Assembly: GCA_027487905.1 (NCBI GenBank)
Contig: JAIYCR010000057.1
Coordinates: forward strand, 1 to 43,985
Reading direction: 5' to 3'
Source of the DNA: Rubrivivax sp.
Lineage (GTDB): Bacteria; Pseudomonadota; Gammaproteobacteria; Burkholderiales; Burkholderiaceae_C
DNA length: 43,985 bases
In this document: in pieces, positions 27,187-37,883 of the stretch
How positions within the stretch are numbered: the first letter of the stretch is position 1
Layout: every line of letters begins with the position of its first letter
Position numbers and translations under genes: made by a program
Notes under the pieces: model-generated
Told to the model about the DNA's origin: nothing
Databases searched by the model: none
What the model saw: only the letters and a program-made list of their open reading frames with translations

Positions 27187-28343
27187 GTCTGCGCCGCCGG
27201 GCCGGCCGGCGTGGGCGCCACCGCCGGCCTGGCCTTCAGCTGACGCCGGGTCCAGGCCCTGCAGGGATGCTCCACCCAGCGGTGCACCAGGGCTGACAGC
27301 AGCAGCACCAGGCCGATGGACAGCACGAAGGCCAGGGCCGTCTCGGGGACCGTCAGCGTGGGCACCAGATGGCCGTCCGCATCGGGGTGCAGCGGCCGCT
27401 GCAGCAGCCGCTTGAGCACCAGCGACAGGCACCAGAACACCAGCATGTGCGACATGTACACCGAGTAGGAGATGGTGCCCAGCCACACCAGCAGCCGGTG
27501 CCGCATCAGCCGCGCGAAGCCGCCGTCGCGGCCCAGGGCCATCGCCGCGATGAGCAGGGCCGACAACGGATAGATGGCCAGCAACTGGGCATCGTGGGGG
27601 CGCAGCGCCAGGTAGAGCACCAGCGCCGCACCGACCACCGCGGGCATCCATCCCGGCCAGACGACGGGCCAGCGCCGCACCGCCACGGCCGTCAGGCAGC
27701 CGATGAAGAAGCCGCTGAATCCGTTGAGCAGCCAGTAGGACTCGCCGACCTCCGCGAAGGCCAGCAGGCACAGCGAGGCTGCCGCCAGGGCCGCGAAGAA
27801 GGGCGTGGCTCGGCGCCTGAGCTTCAGAACGGCCACCCCGAACACCGCGTAGGTGGCCAGCTCCACGCTGATCGACCAGGCCGGGCCGTTGAAGGTCAGC
27901 GCGCTGTTGCTCAGGCCCAGGCCTTGGACGAGGAAGATCTGCTCGACCAGCGCGCCCCAGGTGTTGTGGCTGAAAGGCGCCTCCTCGTAGGCCATCGGCT
28001 GTCGCGACGCGATCCACAGCTTGAGCAGCTCCAGCGCCAGGAAAGCCATCAGGAACAGCAGGTGCACCGGGTAGAGCCGTCCGAGCCGCAGCAGCTGGAA
28101 GCGGCCCAGCTCGGCCCAGGAGCCGATGCGCTGCGCATAGGCCGAGTGGATGATGAAGCCGGACAGCACGAAGAACAGCGGCACCATGCGGTCGCCGCTG
28201 ACGACGATGGGCACGCCGTCGAGCACCTGGTTCCAGTGGGGCATGTGATAGATCACCACGAGCATGGCGGCCAGGCCCCTGAGGCTTTCAAGCTCCAGCG
28301 CCTGGCGTCCGCTGGACAGGGTGTGGGCGACGGAGCTTTGCAT
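27177..28343 (-). CDS. Acyltransferase family 3 membrane protein (polysaccharide O-acetylase-like)
   Basis: A 388-residue protein with about ten membrane segments. It opens with [21 protein letters not shown], whose R and H match the catalytic start of OafA/ExoZ-type acyltransferases. [36 protein letters not shown] and [14 protein letters not shown] are further family marks. It probably moves acetyl groups onto a membrane- or periplasm-exposed glycan made by the neighbouring cluster. The ATG at 28343 starts 17 residues before the motif; longer in-frame sequence upstream to 29228 is antisense to the phosphatase gene. Divergent from that gene over 138 bases. Confidence 0.9.
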   Translation of the reverse strand: MQSSVAHTLSSGRQALELESLRGLAAMLVVIYHMPHWNQVLDGVPIVVSGDRMVPLFFVLSGFIIHSAYAQRIGSWAELGRFQLLRLGRLYPVHLLFLMAFLALELLKLWIASRQPMAYEEAPFSHNTWGALVEQIFLVQGLGLSNSALTFNGPAWSISVELATYAVFGVAVLKLRRRATPFFAALAAASLCLLAFAEVGESYWLLNGFSGFFIGCLTAVAVRRWPVVWPGWMPAVVGAALVLYLALRPHDAQLLAIYPLSALLIAAMALGRDGGFARLMRHRLLVWLGTISYSVYMSHMLVFWCLSLVLKRLLQRPLHPDADGHLVPTLTVPETALAFVLSIGLVLLLSALVHRWVEHPCRAWTRRQLKARPAVAPTPAGPAAQTHS

Positions 28344-28423
28344 GGGGGAGCGGACTCGGGCTTGGAACGACGGGCCTAAGATTGCCCGCACCGGCTGACG
28401 GGGGACACCCGCGTTTCGAGGGT

Positions 28424-28435
28424 TTCCCGCGGGAA
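28424..28435. promoter_or_regulatory. 12-bp palindrome in the divergent acyltransferase/phosphatase interval
   Basis: TTCCCGCGGGAA is a perfect palindrome, 58 bases before the first phosphatase ATG and 81 bases from the acyltransferase ATG. Its position between two divergent polysaccharide genes makes it a candidate operator; the regulator is unknown. Confidence 0.3.
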
Positions 28436-28481
28436 CGACGCCCTGGCCGGTTTCAGGTGGAACACGCGCGCAGGGCCATCC

Positions 28482-29282
28482 ATGGACAACCCGGTTCACC
28501 CACGCACGATGATCGATCTGCACTGCCACTTCCTGCCCGGGGTCGATGACGGCGCGCCTGATCTCGCCGCCGGTCTGGCGCTGGCCCGCGCGGCCAGCGA
28601 CGATGGCGTGCGGCTGTCGGTGCTGACGCCCCACGTCTTTCCGGGCCGGTGGGACAACACCCTGTCCAGCCTCACGCCGCATTTCCTGCGCTTCCGTCAG
28701 GCGGTGCAGGACGCCGGCATCGCGCTGGAACTGCGGCTGGCCGCCGAGGTGCACCTGCTGCCGCAGAGCCTGCAGCTGCTCGACGCGGACGAACTGCCCC
28801 TGCTCGGCCACTGGAACGGGCAGCGGATCGTGCTGCTCGAACTGCCCGATGGCGGCATTCCGGTGGGAGCGATGCAAGCGGTCGAGTTCTTCCTGCGCCG
28901 GGGGTGCGTGCCGCTGCTGGCGCATCCGGAGCGCAACAAGGGGGTGATGCGTTCGCTCGACAAGCTGCGCCCCTTCATCGACGCGGGCTGTCTGGTGCAG
29001 CTCACCGCGGCATCGGTGCATGGCGGCTTCGGAGCGCAGGCCCAGCAGACGGCGCTGGCCATCCTGGACGCGGGCTGGGCCACCGCCGTGGCCACCGACG
29101 CGCACAACCTGCGCCACCGGCCGCCTGCGCTGTCGACGGCCCGGCGTGCGCTGGCCGCCCGCTATGGCGAAGAGGCTGCACGCAGCCTCACCGAAACCCT
29201 GCCAGCGCTGCTCATCGAGCCGCCGCACCCGCAGCCCGTTCAGCAGATGACATCGTCCGGGCCTGCCCAGGAGTGCGGGTGA
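28482..29282 (+). CDS. CpsB/CapC-family PHP tyrosine-protein phosphatase
   Basis: A 266-residue PHP-fold metal-dependent phosphatase. Motif I is MIDLHCHFLPGVDDGAPD (His-x-His metal ligands), and AHPERN and TDAHNLRHRPP supply later ligands. This family (CpsB, Wzb-type function, YwqE) dephosphorylates tyrosines of BY-kinases that control capsule chain length, which fits the Wzc encoded at 31962 and perhaps the soluble kinase at 18198. The protein could also start at the ATG at 28509, directly at motif I; the ATG at 28482 adds nine residues. C-terminal 20 residues are low complexity. Confidence 0.9.
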   Translation: MDNPVHPRTMIDLHCHFLPGVDDGAPDLAAGLALARAASDDGVRLSVLTPHVFPGRWDNTLSSLTPHFLRFRQAVQDAGIALELRLAAEVHLLPQSLQLLDADELPLLGHWNGQRIVLLELPDGGIPVGAMQAVEFFLRRGCVPLLAHPERNKGVMRSLDKLRPFIDAGCLVQLTAASVHGGFGAQAQQTALAILDAGWATAVATDAHNLRHRPPALSTARRALAARYGEEAARSLTETLPALLIEPPHPQPVQQMTSSGPAQECG

Positions 29283-29452
29283 TACTTTCCGTTGCGGTTC
29301 TTGCCGCGAGCCTTCAAAGCCTGCAGGTATGACGCGACCGGAACTGCTCCACTGCCTTCATTCGCCGGATCGTTCGATGGGCCGACCATCCGATCCCGGC
29401 ATTCGATGGCAGCGGCCGCGGAAGACCGCGGCCCTCGGCAGGAGCCTGGCGC

Positions 29453-30703
<1,251 letters not shown>

Positions 30704-30732
30704 CCTGAGGGGTGGGCGCCTGCCGGGCGTTT

Positions 30733-30754
30733 GCCTGTGCACAAGCGCACAGGC
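30733..30754. other. 8-bp inverted repeat between lipoprotein and deacetylase genes
   Basis: GCCTGTGC (30733-30740) and GCACAGGC (30747-30754) form a perfect stem with loop ACAAGC, 30 bases after the lipoprotein stop. No T tract follows on the plus strand, so it is either a weak terminator or an operator in the 143-base gap. Confidence 0.4.
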
Positions 30755-30846
30755 GAGGCTGACGGATTGAATTAGGCTGGACGGACAGGGGGTGCACTGC
30801 CTGCGCCCCGATCCCCGCGCCTGCCGCCTGGTCCCGAGCCCTTCGC

Positions 30847-31725
30847 ATGTCCCCGCCGACAGACACTGCCCACCCACCGGATGAGGCCGCCCACCGGCCG
30901 CATTGCCGCGTTCCGATCCTGATGTACCACGCGGTGGACGAGCACATCGACCCGAGCGAGGCGGCTTGGAGCGTGCGCGCCTCTGACTTCGACGCACAGA
31001 TGCAGCTGCTGCGCGACGACGGCTGGTCGTCGCTGACCCTGCGCGAGCTGTGCGGCTTCTGGGAGCGCGGCGAAGCGCCACCGTCGCGCAGCGTGGTGGT
31101 GACCTTCGACGACGGCCACGCCTGCCTGCACGATCTGGCACTGCCCATCATGGCGCGGCACGGCATCCGCTCCACGCTGTTCGCGATTTCCGGCTTCCTC
31201 GGCCGTGCGTCGAGCTACGACGATGGCTTCGGCACCGTCCCACGGCCGATGATGGACGCGGGGCAGCTGCAGGCGATGCACGCAGCGGGTCACGAGATCG
31301 GCTCGCACACCCACACCCACCCCGACCTGCGGGCCTTGCCCCGCGCGCAGCTGCTGGACGAACTGACCCGGTCGCGTGCCGAGCTCGAAGCGCTGGTCGG
31401 CGCGCCGGTCGAGACCTTCGCCTACCCCCACGGCTGGTTCGACCGCGCGGTGCACGATGCCGTCATCCAGACGGGCTACCGGTGCGCGGTGTCGGTGATG
31501 TGCGGCCTCAACGACGCATCGACGCCGCGACATCTGTTGCGCCGCAGCAACCTGGGCGTGCACACCACGCTCGAGCGCTTCCGCCAGGCGCTGCGCCACG
31601 GCGCCAGCCCGCTGGGGGTGGCCCGCGCCCAGATGCGCGAAAAGACGATCCGCGCCGTGGCCAGCCTGCGCGGCCGAGACCCGCTGAACCATTACACGCG
31701 GCCCCTGCAGAGCCTCTTGGCCTGA
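30847..31725 (+). CDS. Polysaccharide deacetylase (NodB homology, CE4 family)
   Basis: A 292-residue protein with the NodB fold. Motif 1 is VVTFDDGHACLHD (catalytic Asp and metal-binding Asp), motif 2 is EIGSHTHTHPDL (His-x3-His metal ligands), motif 3 region is ETFAYPHGWFD. It begins with VPILMYHAVDEHIDPSEAAW, the usual start of extracellular polysaccharide deacetylases, but no signal peptide is visible, so a cytoplasmic or non-classical location must be considered. It would remove N-acetyl groups from an amino-sugar in the polymer or its precursor. The ATG at 30847 is the only good start in the frame. Confidence 0.9.
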   Translation: MSPPTDTAHPPDEAAHRPHCRVPILMYHAVDEHIDPSEAAWSVRASDFDAQMQLLRDDGWSSLTLRELCGFWERGEAPPSRSVVVTFDDGHACLHDLALPIMARHGIRSTLFAISGFLGRASSYDDGFGTVPRPMMDAGQLQAMHAAGHEIGSHTHTHPDLRALPRAQLLDELTRSRAELEALVGAPVETFAYPHGWFDRAVHDAVIQTGYRCAVSVMCGLNDASTPRHLLRRSNLGVHTTLERFRQALRHGASPLGVARAQMREKTIRAVASLRGRDPLNHYTRPLQSLLA

Positions 31726-31961
31726 CGCCAGAACCGCCGGTCCGGTTTGGCAACCCCCGCCGAGGGGGCACACCCGCATTCAGGTGGGTTGCGAGCGCTT
31801 TGCCGGGCCTCGGCGTGGCCGTTGCACCAACGCGTGCAATGGGTCACGCCCCGAGGGGGGGGCGCATGCGATAGTGAATGCCGACGCGGAATCCCGGCCT
31901 TGTCGTCGAACGACACACGCTGCATCCCGCGCCGGGTCCGCCGGGCGTCTCGATCACCACG
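31726..31961. promoter_or_regulatory. Leader region upstream of the wzc-wzx-wzy operon
   Basis: 236 bases before the Wzc start. TTGCAC (31822-31827) and GTGCAA (31834-31839) form a perfect 6-bp inverted repeat around CAACGC. A GATAGT hexamer at 31870-31875 could be a -10 box, which would start the RNA near 31882; no -35 is clear. Runs of C and G near 31747-31765 and 31848-31861 can form short hairpins. No gene is seen here. Confidence 0.35.
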
Positions 31962-34211
31962 ATGAACGAACCTCACCCTCTGGCCGTCGTTCGGCCCACC
32001 TTTGTTCCGCCCGCCGCGCCGGCCGCCACGGTGGACCTGCGCCAGGTCGCGCAGGACGCCAAGCCGGTCCTGCTCGACCTTTGGGGCGCCATCCGGTTCC
32101 GCCAGTGGTGGATCCTCGGCGCCGGCCTGGCGGCCGCTGTGCTGGCGGCGGTGTTCACCCTGCTGATGCAGCCGCAGTACCGGTCCACGGCGCTGGTGCT
32201 CTTCGAGGCCGGGGGCAAGAGCCGCGTGGTGTCCATCGAGGAGGTCTACGGCGGCCTTGGCTCCAACCGCGAAACCTCCACCAACCAGCTCGAGTTCCTG
32301 AAATCGCGTGATGTGTCGATGCGCGTCATCCGCAAGCTCGAGCTCACCCGCCACCCCGATTTCGACCCCACCCGCCCGGGTCCGCTGTCGTGGCTGGGGC
32401 GTTCGCTTCGGGCCATCGGCGTGCTGCCCGAGCGCGAGCCGCTGGCGGCCGAGTGGGTGGATGGCATCGTCCTCGACCGCTTCCAGCAGCGGCTGCAGGT
32501 GGAGCCGGTGCGCCAGAGCCAGCTGGTGCGCATCACCTTCGAATCGTCCGACCGCCAGCTCGCCGCCCGGGTGGCCAACGAGATCGCCACCGCCTACATC
32601 CAGGCCGATCTGGATGCCCGGTTCAACGTCACCGAGCGGGCCAACGAGTGGCTGAACTCGCGCGTGGCCTTCCTGAAGTCCAAGCTGGACGCCGCCGAAT
32701 CGGAACTGCAGTCCTACCGGGAGCGCCAGGGCCTGGTGGACACGAAATCGCTGTCGCAGGGCGGCACGGGCAAGCAGCTCGATGAGCTCAACCAGCGCCT
32801 GGTCGAGGCGCGCGTGCGGCGCACGATGGCCGAGCAGGCCTTCAACCAGGTTCGCCCGGGTTCGCCCAACTTGTCCCAGGTGCCGGCCATCGTCAACCAC
32901 CCGGCCGTGCAGCGCGCCCGGACGACGGAGATCGAGGCCGCCCGCCGCTTCAACGATGCCTCGGCCCGCTACGGCTCGTCGCACCCCGCCTACCGGACGG
33001 CCGAGCAGGAGCTTCGGGTGGCCCGGGAGACCGCCGAACGCGAGGTGGAGACGGTGGCCGCCAGCATCCGCAAGGAGTTCGAGGCGGCGCGCGCCGCCGA
33101 AGCTTCGCTGGAGCAGACGCTGTCGACCACGCGGGTGTCGGTGCAGGGCATCAACCGCAAGGAGATCCAGCAAAGCGCGCTGGAGCGTGAGGTGGATGTC
33201 AACCGCCAGCTCTACAACCTCTTCCTGTCGCGCCAGCGCGAGACGAGCGCTGCGTCCACCTTCCAGTCCAGCCCCGCACGGCTGATCGATCCGGCCGTCG
33301 CGGCCTTGCGTCCGTTCAGTCCCAACACGCCGCTGGTCACCGCGGGTGCGCTGGTGGCGGCGCTGCTGCTGTCCGCTCTGACGGTGGCACTGCTGCACCG
33401 GCTGGACGACAAGCTCAAGCGCGCCGACGACGTCGAAGCGCAGGTGGGCTCGCCGCTGATCGTGGCGGTGCCCAAGCTGGCCGACACCGACGTGCCCCAT
33501 GCGCACCGCATGATGGTGGACCTGCCGAGCTCGCATTTCGCCGAGACCATCCGCTCGATTTCGTCGGCGGTGCAGCTGATGTCGCTCGATGCCGGCCGCC
33601 GGGTGCTGCTGGTGACCTCGGCGGCCCCCGGCGAGGGCAAGTCCACCATCGCGTCCAACCTCGCGCTGCTGCACGCGCGGCTGGGCCGCACGCTGCTGAT
33701 CGAGGCCGATCTGCGCCGTCCGGTGACCGCCACGCGCCTGGGGCTGCAGGAAGACCTGCCGGGCCTGACCGACTTCGTCGCCGGCACCCGGCCGCCCGCT
33801 GAATGCGTGCACACGCTCGACTACAGCAGCCTGTTCGTGATGCCCTGCGGCCAGCTGATGCCCAACGCGGCCGAGCTCTTCGGCACGCAGGCCTTTGGCG
33901 AGGCACTCAAGTCGCTGTCGGCGTCCTATGACCACGTCATCATCGACGCCGCGCCGGTGCGACCGGTATCCGATGCGCTGCTGCTGTCCCGCCATGCCAC
34001 CGGCGTGGTGTTCGTCGCCGCCTCCGATTCCACCCCGGCACCGCTGGTGCGCTGGGCCATCCAGCGCCTGAACGGTGCGGGTGCGCGGCTGTTCGGGGTG
34101 GTGCTCAACCGCTACGACCTCGACCGGGCGGAGAAGTACTACGGCGAGTACGCGTCCTACAGCGACTACGCCACCTCGGTCAAGCCGCCCCGGGTGGCCG
34201 ACGGCCCATGA
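31962..34211 (+). CDS. wzc: Polysaccharide co-polymerase with BY-kinase domain (Wzc-like)
   Basis: Inner-membrane chain-length regulator and tyrosine autokinase of Wzx/Wzy pathways. The 749-residue protein has TM1 (about 49-69), a Wzz-type periplasmic domain with long helices (about 70-455), TM2 (about 457-478), then a kinase domain: Walker A APGEGKST (about 556-563), Walker A' LLIEADLRRP (Glu where many have Asp), Walker B VIIDAAPV. The tail has a tyrosine cluster (EKYYGEYASYSDYATS, about 724-740), the autophosphorylation site that a CpsB-type phosphatase would reverse. The start at 31962 is chosen over 31878 because a possible -10 box lies just before 31878. Its end overlaps the flippase start (ATGA). 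Confidence 0.93.
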   Translation: MNEPHPLAVVRPTFVPPAAPAATVDLRQVAQDAKPVLLDLWGAIRFRQWWILGAGLAAAVLAAVFTLLMQPQYRSTALVLFEAGGKSRVVSIEEVYGGLGSNRETSTNQLEFLKSRDVSMRVIRKLELTRHPDFDPTRPGPLSWLGRSLRAIGVLPEREPLAAEWVDGIVLDRFQQRLQVEPVRQSQLVRITFESSDRQLAARVANEIATAYIQADLDARFNVTERANEWLNSRVAFLKSKLDAAESELQSYRERQGLVDTKSLSQGGTGKQLDELNQRLVEARVRRTMAEQAFNQVRPGSPNLSQVPAIVNHPAVQRARTTEIEAARRFNDASARYGSSHPAYRTAEQELRVARETAEREVETVAASIRKEFEAARAAEASLEQTLSTTRVSVQGINRKEIQQSALEREVDVNRQLYNLFLSRQRETSAASTFQSSPARLIDPAVAALRPFSPNTPLVTAGALVAALLLSALTVALLHRLDDKLKRADDVEAQVGSPLIVAVPKLADTDVPHAHRMMVDLPSSHFAETIRSISSAVQLMSLDAGRRVLLVTSAAPGEGKSTIASNLALLHARLGRTLLIEADLRRPVTATRLGLQEDLPGLTDFVAGTRPPAECVHTLDYSSLFVMPCGQLMPNAAELFGTQAFGEALKSLSASYDHVIIDAAPVRPVSDALLLSRHATGVVFVAASDSTPAPLVRWAIQRLNGAGARLFGVVLNRYDLDRAEKYYGEYASYSDYATSVKPPRVADGP

Positions 34212-35500
34212 GCGGGACGCTGCGCGAGCGGGTGCTGCGCCTGGGACGGCACTCGGTGTTCCAGAACGCGACGATGCTGTTCATCGTCTCGATGCTGAAC
34301 TACGTGATGCCGCTGATCCTGGTGCCCTACCTGGCCCGGGCGCTCGGCGTGGAGCTCTTCGGCGTCTACGCCTTCGGCATGTCGATCTACCTGATCGGCA
34401 TGATCCTCATCGACTACGGCTTTCCGGTCCAGGGCCTCTATGCGGTGGCCGAGCACCGCGACGACCCCGAGCGGGTGGCGCGGCTGCTGGGTTCGATGCT
34501 GGCCATCAAGCTCGGGCTGTTCGTGCTGCTGGCCGCGGCGCTGGGCGCCTACGCCGCGCTCAACGAGCGCTTCGCCGAGCACCGGCTCTTCCTGCTGCTG
34601 ATGGCCCTTCCCGTCCTGGGCGGCGCGCTGCAGTTCCGGTGGGTGTTCCAGGCGGTCGAGCAGAGCGGGAAGATCGTGCGCTACCTCACCATCGGTCGCG
34701 TGGTGCAGGTGCTTCTGGTGGTGACGCTGGTGTCAGGGCCCGAGGACTTCCTGTGGGTGCCCATCGTCCACGGCTTGTCGATGCTGCTGTCGGGCGTGCT
34801 GTGCATGGCCATGATCGGCCAGCTGGGCTACCGCTTCGCGCTGCCCTCCTGGCAGGACATCCGCGTGCAGCTGCGCGAGGCCTGGAGCTACTTCCTGGCC
34901 AACGTGGCCGAAGCCCAGATGGGATTCGCCGGCATCTTCTCGCTCAGCCTGGTGGCCACGCCCGCGGGCATTGCCGTCTATGCGGTGTCCGAGCAGCTGT
35001 TCCGGGCGCTGCGGTCGCTGTGCCACCCGCTGGTGGATGCGCTCATGCCCTACATGAAGCGCTCTCAGGACTTGCGCGTCTTCCGCAAGCTGTGCGTGCT
35101 GGTGTTCAGCCTCACCGCCATCGGCGTGATGGTGGGCATGCTGCTGGCCCCGCATGTCATCGGGCTGCTCTTCGGCGCGCGCTATGCCGAGGCCACGCCC
35201 ATCCTGCAGATCTTCCTGCCCGGCCTGCTGGCCTTCGTGCCGGCCATCATGATCGGCTACCCGCTGCTGGCCTCCATGGGGCACGGCGACCAGGTCAGCC
35301 GCATCGCGGTGTACGCCGCCATCGCCACCGTGGCGCTGCTGGCGGGTCTGTGGTTCATCGACGCGCTGAGCGGCAAGACCGTGGCGCTGGCCATCGTCAC
35401 GGGCGAGTTCCTCATCTTCCTGGGCACGATGGGGCTGCTGTGGCGCGTGCGGGCCGAGCGCCGACCTGCGACCCCGGCCGCACCGATGGAGCCCGGATGA
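34208..35500 (+). CDS. wzx: Oligosaccharide-unit flippase, Wzx family
   Basis: A 430-residue, strongly hydrophobic protein with about 12 membrane segments. The N-terminal pattern (FQNATMLFIVSMLNYVMPLI, then LVPYLARALGVELFGVYAFG) is the MOP/polysaccharide-biosynthesis flippase signature, and KIVRYLTIGRVVQV fits the middle. It would flip the undecaprenyl-linked repeat unit across the inner membrane. ATG overlaps the wzc stop; stop overlaps the GT2 start. Confidence 0.9.
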   Translation: MSGTLRERVLRLGRHSVFQNATMLFIVSMLNYVMPLILVPYLARALGVELFGVYAFGMSIYLIGMILIDYGFPVQGLYAVAEHRDDPERVARLLGSMLAIKLGLFVLLAAALGAYAALNERFAEHRLFLLLMALPVLGGALQFRWVFQAVEQSGKIVRYLTIGRVVQVLLVVTLVSGPEDFLWVPIVHGLSMLLSGVLCMAMIGQLGYRFALPSWQDIRVQLREAWSYFLANVAEAQMGFAGIFSLSLVATPAGIAVYAVSEQLFRALRSLCHPLVDALMPYMKRSQDLRVFRKLCVLVFSLTAIGVMVGMLLAPHVIGLLFGARYAEATPILQIFLPGLLAFVPAIMIGYPLLASMGHGDQVSRIAVYAAIATVALLAGLWFIDALSGKTVALAIVTGEFLIFLGTMGLLWRVRAERRPATPAAPMEPG

Positions 35501-36516
35501 CGATGCCCACCCCCGTTCCGGCCAGCGGCCCCACGCCCCAGGTGTCGGTGCTGGTGCCGGTCTACAACAAGGAGCCCTATCTTCGGCGCGCCGTCGACTC
35601 GGTTCTGAAGCAGAGCTTCACCGACTTCGAGCTGGTGCTCGTCGACGACGGCTCCACCGACGGCAGCCTGGCCCTGGCGCGCACCTACACCGACCCGCGG
35701 GTGCGGGTGGTCGCCCAGGCCAATGCGGGGGAGGGCGGCGCGCGCAACCGTGGCATCCGCGAGGCGCGCGCTCCCCTGATCGCCCTGCTCGACGGCGACG
35801 ACGAGTGGGCGCCCGGTTTCCTCGAAGCGATGGTGGGCCTGGCGCGCGACTTTCCGCAGGCGGGCCTGCACTGCGCGCCCTATGTGTTCGTCGAACCGGG
35901 ACCGGTGCAGGTGTCGCCCAGGCTCGTGGACGTGCCGCGGCGTGGCCTGCTGCCGAGCTATTTCCGCAGCGCGGCGATGGGCGACCAGATCGCCACGGCC
36001 ACTTCGGCCTGCATCCCGCGGGCAGTCTTCGATGCCGTCGGCGGCTTCGCGACCGACCGACTCGGCGCCGACCAGGACATGTGGGCCCGCATCGCGCTGC
36101 GCTACCCGGTGGCTGCGATGCGGGGCGCCCCGCTGGCCTACTACTTCCGCAATGCCACGGGGCGGGTGATGCACGCGCGGCCACCGGCCGCCGAACTGCC
36201 CTATTCCACCCGGCTGCAGCAGCGGCTGGATGAGGCGGGCGTCGACGAAGCGCTTCGGGACGACGTGGCGCTGTACATCGAGGCCGGCCTGATCACGCTG
36301 GTCAGCCTGAACATGCGGGTCGGGCAGATCGACGTCGCGCGGGCCTTGCTGCAGGATCGGCGACTGCGCCGGTTCCCGGTTCGTCGAACCCTGTGGCGGG
36401 TGCTGGCCACTTTTCCGGGCCTGCTCAACCTGGGCCTGGCGGCCAAGGACATGCTGCGCGAGCGCAGCATCGTGCCGCCGCTTCGACGCTACGGCCTGCT
36501 GAAATGGAAACGCTGA
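35497..36516 (+). CDS. Glycosyltransferase family 2
   Basis: A 339-residue GT-A enzyme. It has VSVLVPVYNKEPYLRRAVDS, LVLVDDGSTDGS (nucleotide-sugar Asp) and LIALLDGDDEWAPGF (DxD-like metal site), with ADQDMWARIA as the acceptor-side motif. It adds one sugar to the growing lipid-linked unit; donor and linkage cannot be read from sequence. The ATG overlaps the wzx stop by four bases and its own stop lies 13 bases inside the wzy-like gene, so translation is coupled on both sides. Confidence 0.93.
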   Translation: MTMPTPVPASGPTPQVSVLVPVYNKEPYLRRAVDSVLKQSFTDFELVLVDDGSTDGSLALARTYTDPRVRVVAQANAGEGGARNRGIREARAPLIALLDGDDEWAPGFLEAMVGLARDFPQAGLHCAPYVFVEPGPVQVSPRLVDVPRRGLLPSYFRSAAMGDQIATATSACIPRAVFDAVGGFATDRLGADQDMWARIALRYPVAAMRGAPLAYYFRNATGRVMHARPPAAELPYSTRLQQRLDEAGVDEALRDDVALYIEAGLITLVSLNMRVGQIDVARALLQDRRLRRFPVRRTLWRVLATFPGLLNLGLAAKDMLRERSIVPPLRRYGLLKWKR

Positions 36517-37721
36517 CGCTGCTGCGCCTGCTGGCGGTGTACGTGGCTCTGACGGCGCTCGAGCGCCTGACCGGTTCGGGCGTGCTGCGCGCGGGCGTGA
36601 ATGCCTTCGGTGTGCTGATGCCCGCGCTGATGCTGGCCCACTTCGCGCTGCGCGGCCAGCTGCTGATGCTGCCACGCGGCCTCCTCGTGGCCTATGCGCT
36701 GCTGGCGGCCGGCCTGCTGCTGTCGGTGGTGTTCTCCGGGCTGCACGAAGCGGCGGACCTCATCAAGCTGCTGCTCGCGCCGCTGTTCGCCTTTCTGGGC
36801 TACAGCGCCAGCGCCTTCGACCGCGACGATCCGGCGGCCCTGGCCCAGCTTCGTGCGCTGGGACTGGTGCTGGTGCTGCCGGTGGTTTACGCGCTCTTGC
36901 TGAACTGGGCGGGCACGGCTGGCGAACTGGGCGTGTTCGTCAACCGCAACAACGCGGCGCTCTATCTGGTCGTGCTGGCCAATGTGCTGCTGGTGATGGG
37001 CCTGGGGGTGGGGCCGGTGGTGCTCACGCTGACCGTGGGGGCCTTGATGTTCTCCACGCTGGGCGTGGTCATCGCCGTGGCCGTGGCGCTGGTGGTGTCG
37101 CTGAGCTTCAGGCGCTACCTGCCGGCCTACCTGGCGGCCGCGCTGCTGGTGGGCCTGCTGCTGTTTGGGCCGGTGGAGCTTCCGGTGGGCGAACGGCTGG
37201 GCACCTTGTGGGAGGGCGTATCGGCCATTACCGCGCTGGGGCTGTGGACATCGCTGCACGACCTGAGCTACGCCGACCTCTACCTCATCACCGGCGAGAA
37301 CTCGGACCTGTCGCTCTTCTTCCGGCTCAAGCACTGGGAGGACCTGCTGCTGGTATGGACCTCCGACGGCTGGGCGAGCCTGCTTTTCGGCCTGGGCGTA
37401 GGCTCGGCGCCGCTTCACACCGAGATCGGCCTGGTGCCCCACAACGACTACCTGCGACTGCTGATCGAAGCGGGGCCGCTGGGCTTCGCAGGCTTCGCGG
37501 GCTTCGTCGGCTGGCTGCTGTTGTCCATCGGGCGCAGCGCCTTGCTGATGAGCACCGCGGCGGTGTCCATCTACTTCTTCACCGAGAACCTGGTCGGCAA
37601 CTTCGCGGCCATGACCCTCTTCTACTGGTTCGCGGGTTACTGGGCGCGACACGCGTCCAAGCCCCTGGCGACGGTGACGTCCCCCGCCTTGTGGAGCGTT
37701 CAGCCAAGCGCCCTGCGTTGA
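36504..37721 (+). CDS. O-antigen polymerase/ligase-like membrane protein (Wzy-like)
   Basis: A 405-residue polytopic protein with about 11 segments and a longer loop (about 220-320). The loop region LKHWEDLLLVWTSDGWASLL and the signature PHNDYLRLLIEAGPLGFAGF match the Wzy_C family of O-antigen polymerases and ligases. Position right after a flippase and GT2 favours a polymerase. The ATG at 36504 overlaps the GT2 gene; upstream in-frame sequence is a shadow of that gene. Confidence 0.87.
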   Translation: METLTLLRLLAVYVALTALERLTGSGVLRAGVNAFGVLMPALMLAHFALRGQLLMLPRGLLVAYALLAAGLLLSVVFSGLHEAADLIKLLLAPLFAFLGYSASAFDRDDPAALAQLRALGLVLVLPVVYALLLNWAGTAGELGVFVNRNNAALYLVVLANVLLVMGLGVGPVVLTLTVGALMFSTLGVVIAVAVALVVSLSFRRYLPAYLAAALLVGLLLFGPVELPVGERLGTLWEGVSAITALGLWTSLHDLSYADLYLITGENSDLSLFFRLKHWEDLLLVWTSDGWASLLFGLGVGSAPLHTEIGLVPHNDYLRLLIEAGPLGFAGFAGFVGWLLLSIGRSALLMSTAAVSIYFFTENLVGNFAAMTLFYWFAGYWARHASKPLATVTSPALWSVQPSALR

Positions 37722-37756
37722 GCGCGCGGCGGGTGGCGTTGCGCGGATGCGCTGGC

Positions 37757-37801
37757 GGGGCTTCGCCCCCCGAATCGTGGCTTGTGGGGCCTTCGGGGCC
37801 C
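37757..37801. other. Two short GC hairpins after the wzy-like gene
   Basis: GGGGC-TTC-GCCCC (37757-37769) and GGGCC-TTCGG-GGCCC (37787-37801) lie in the 162-base gap before the next glycosyltransferase. Neither has a T tract. They may stabilise or partly terminate the upstream mRNA. Confidence 0.35.
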
Positions 37802-37883
37802 GTCCAGAATCCGCGTCGCGATCAACCAGCGGTGTCCCGACTCCCGGTTCGAGTCCGAAGGCGCTGCATCAGGGAGTGCGAAA

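Noticed and set aside
31810-31830. Sigma54 promoter before wzc
   Set aside because: TGGCC and TTGCA are present, but the GG-to-GC distance is wrong for a -24/-12 element.
31878-31961. Longer Wzc start at 31878
   Set aside because: It adds 28 non-conserved residues and begins two bases after a possible -10 box; the ATG at 31962 is preferred, though not proven.
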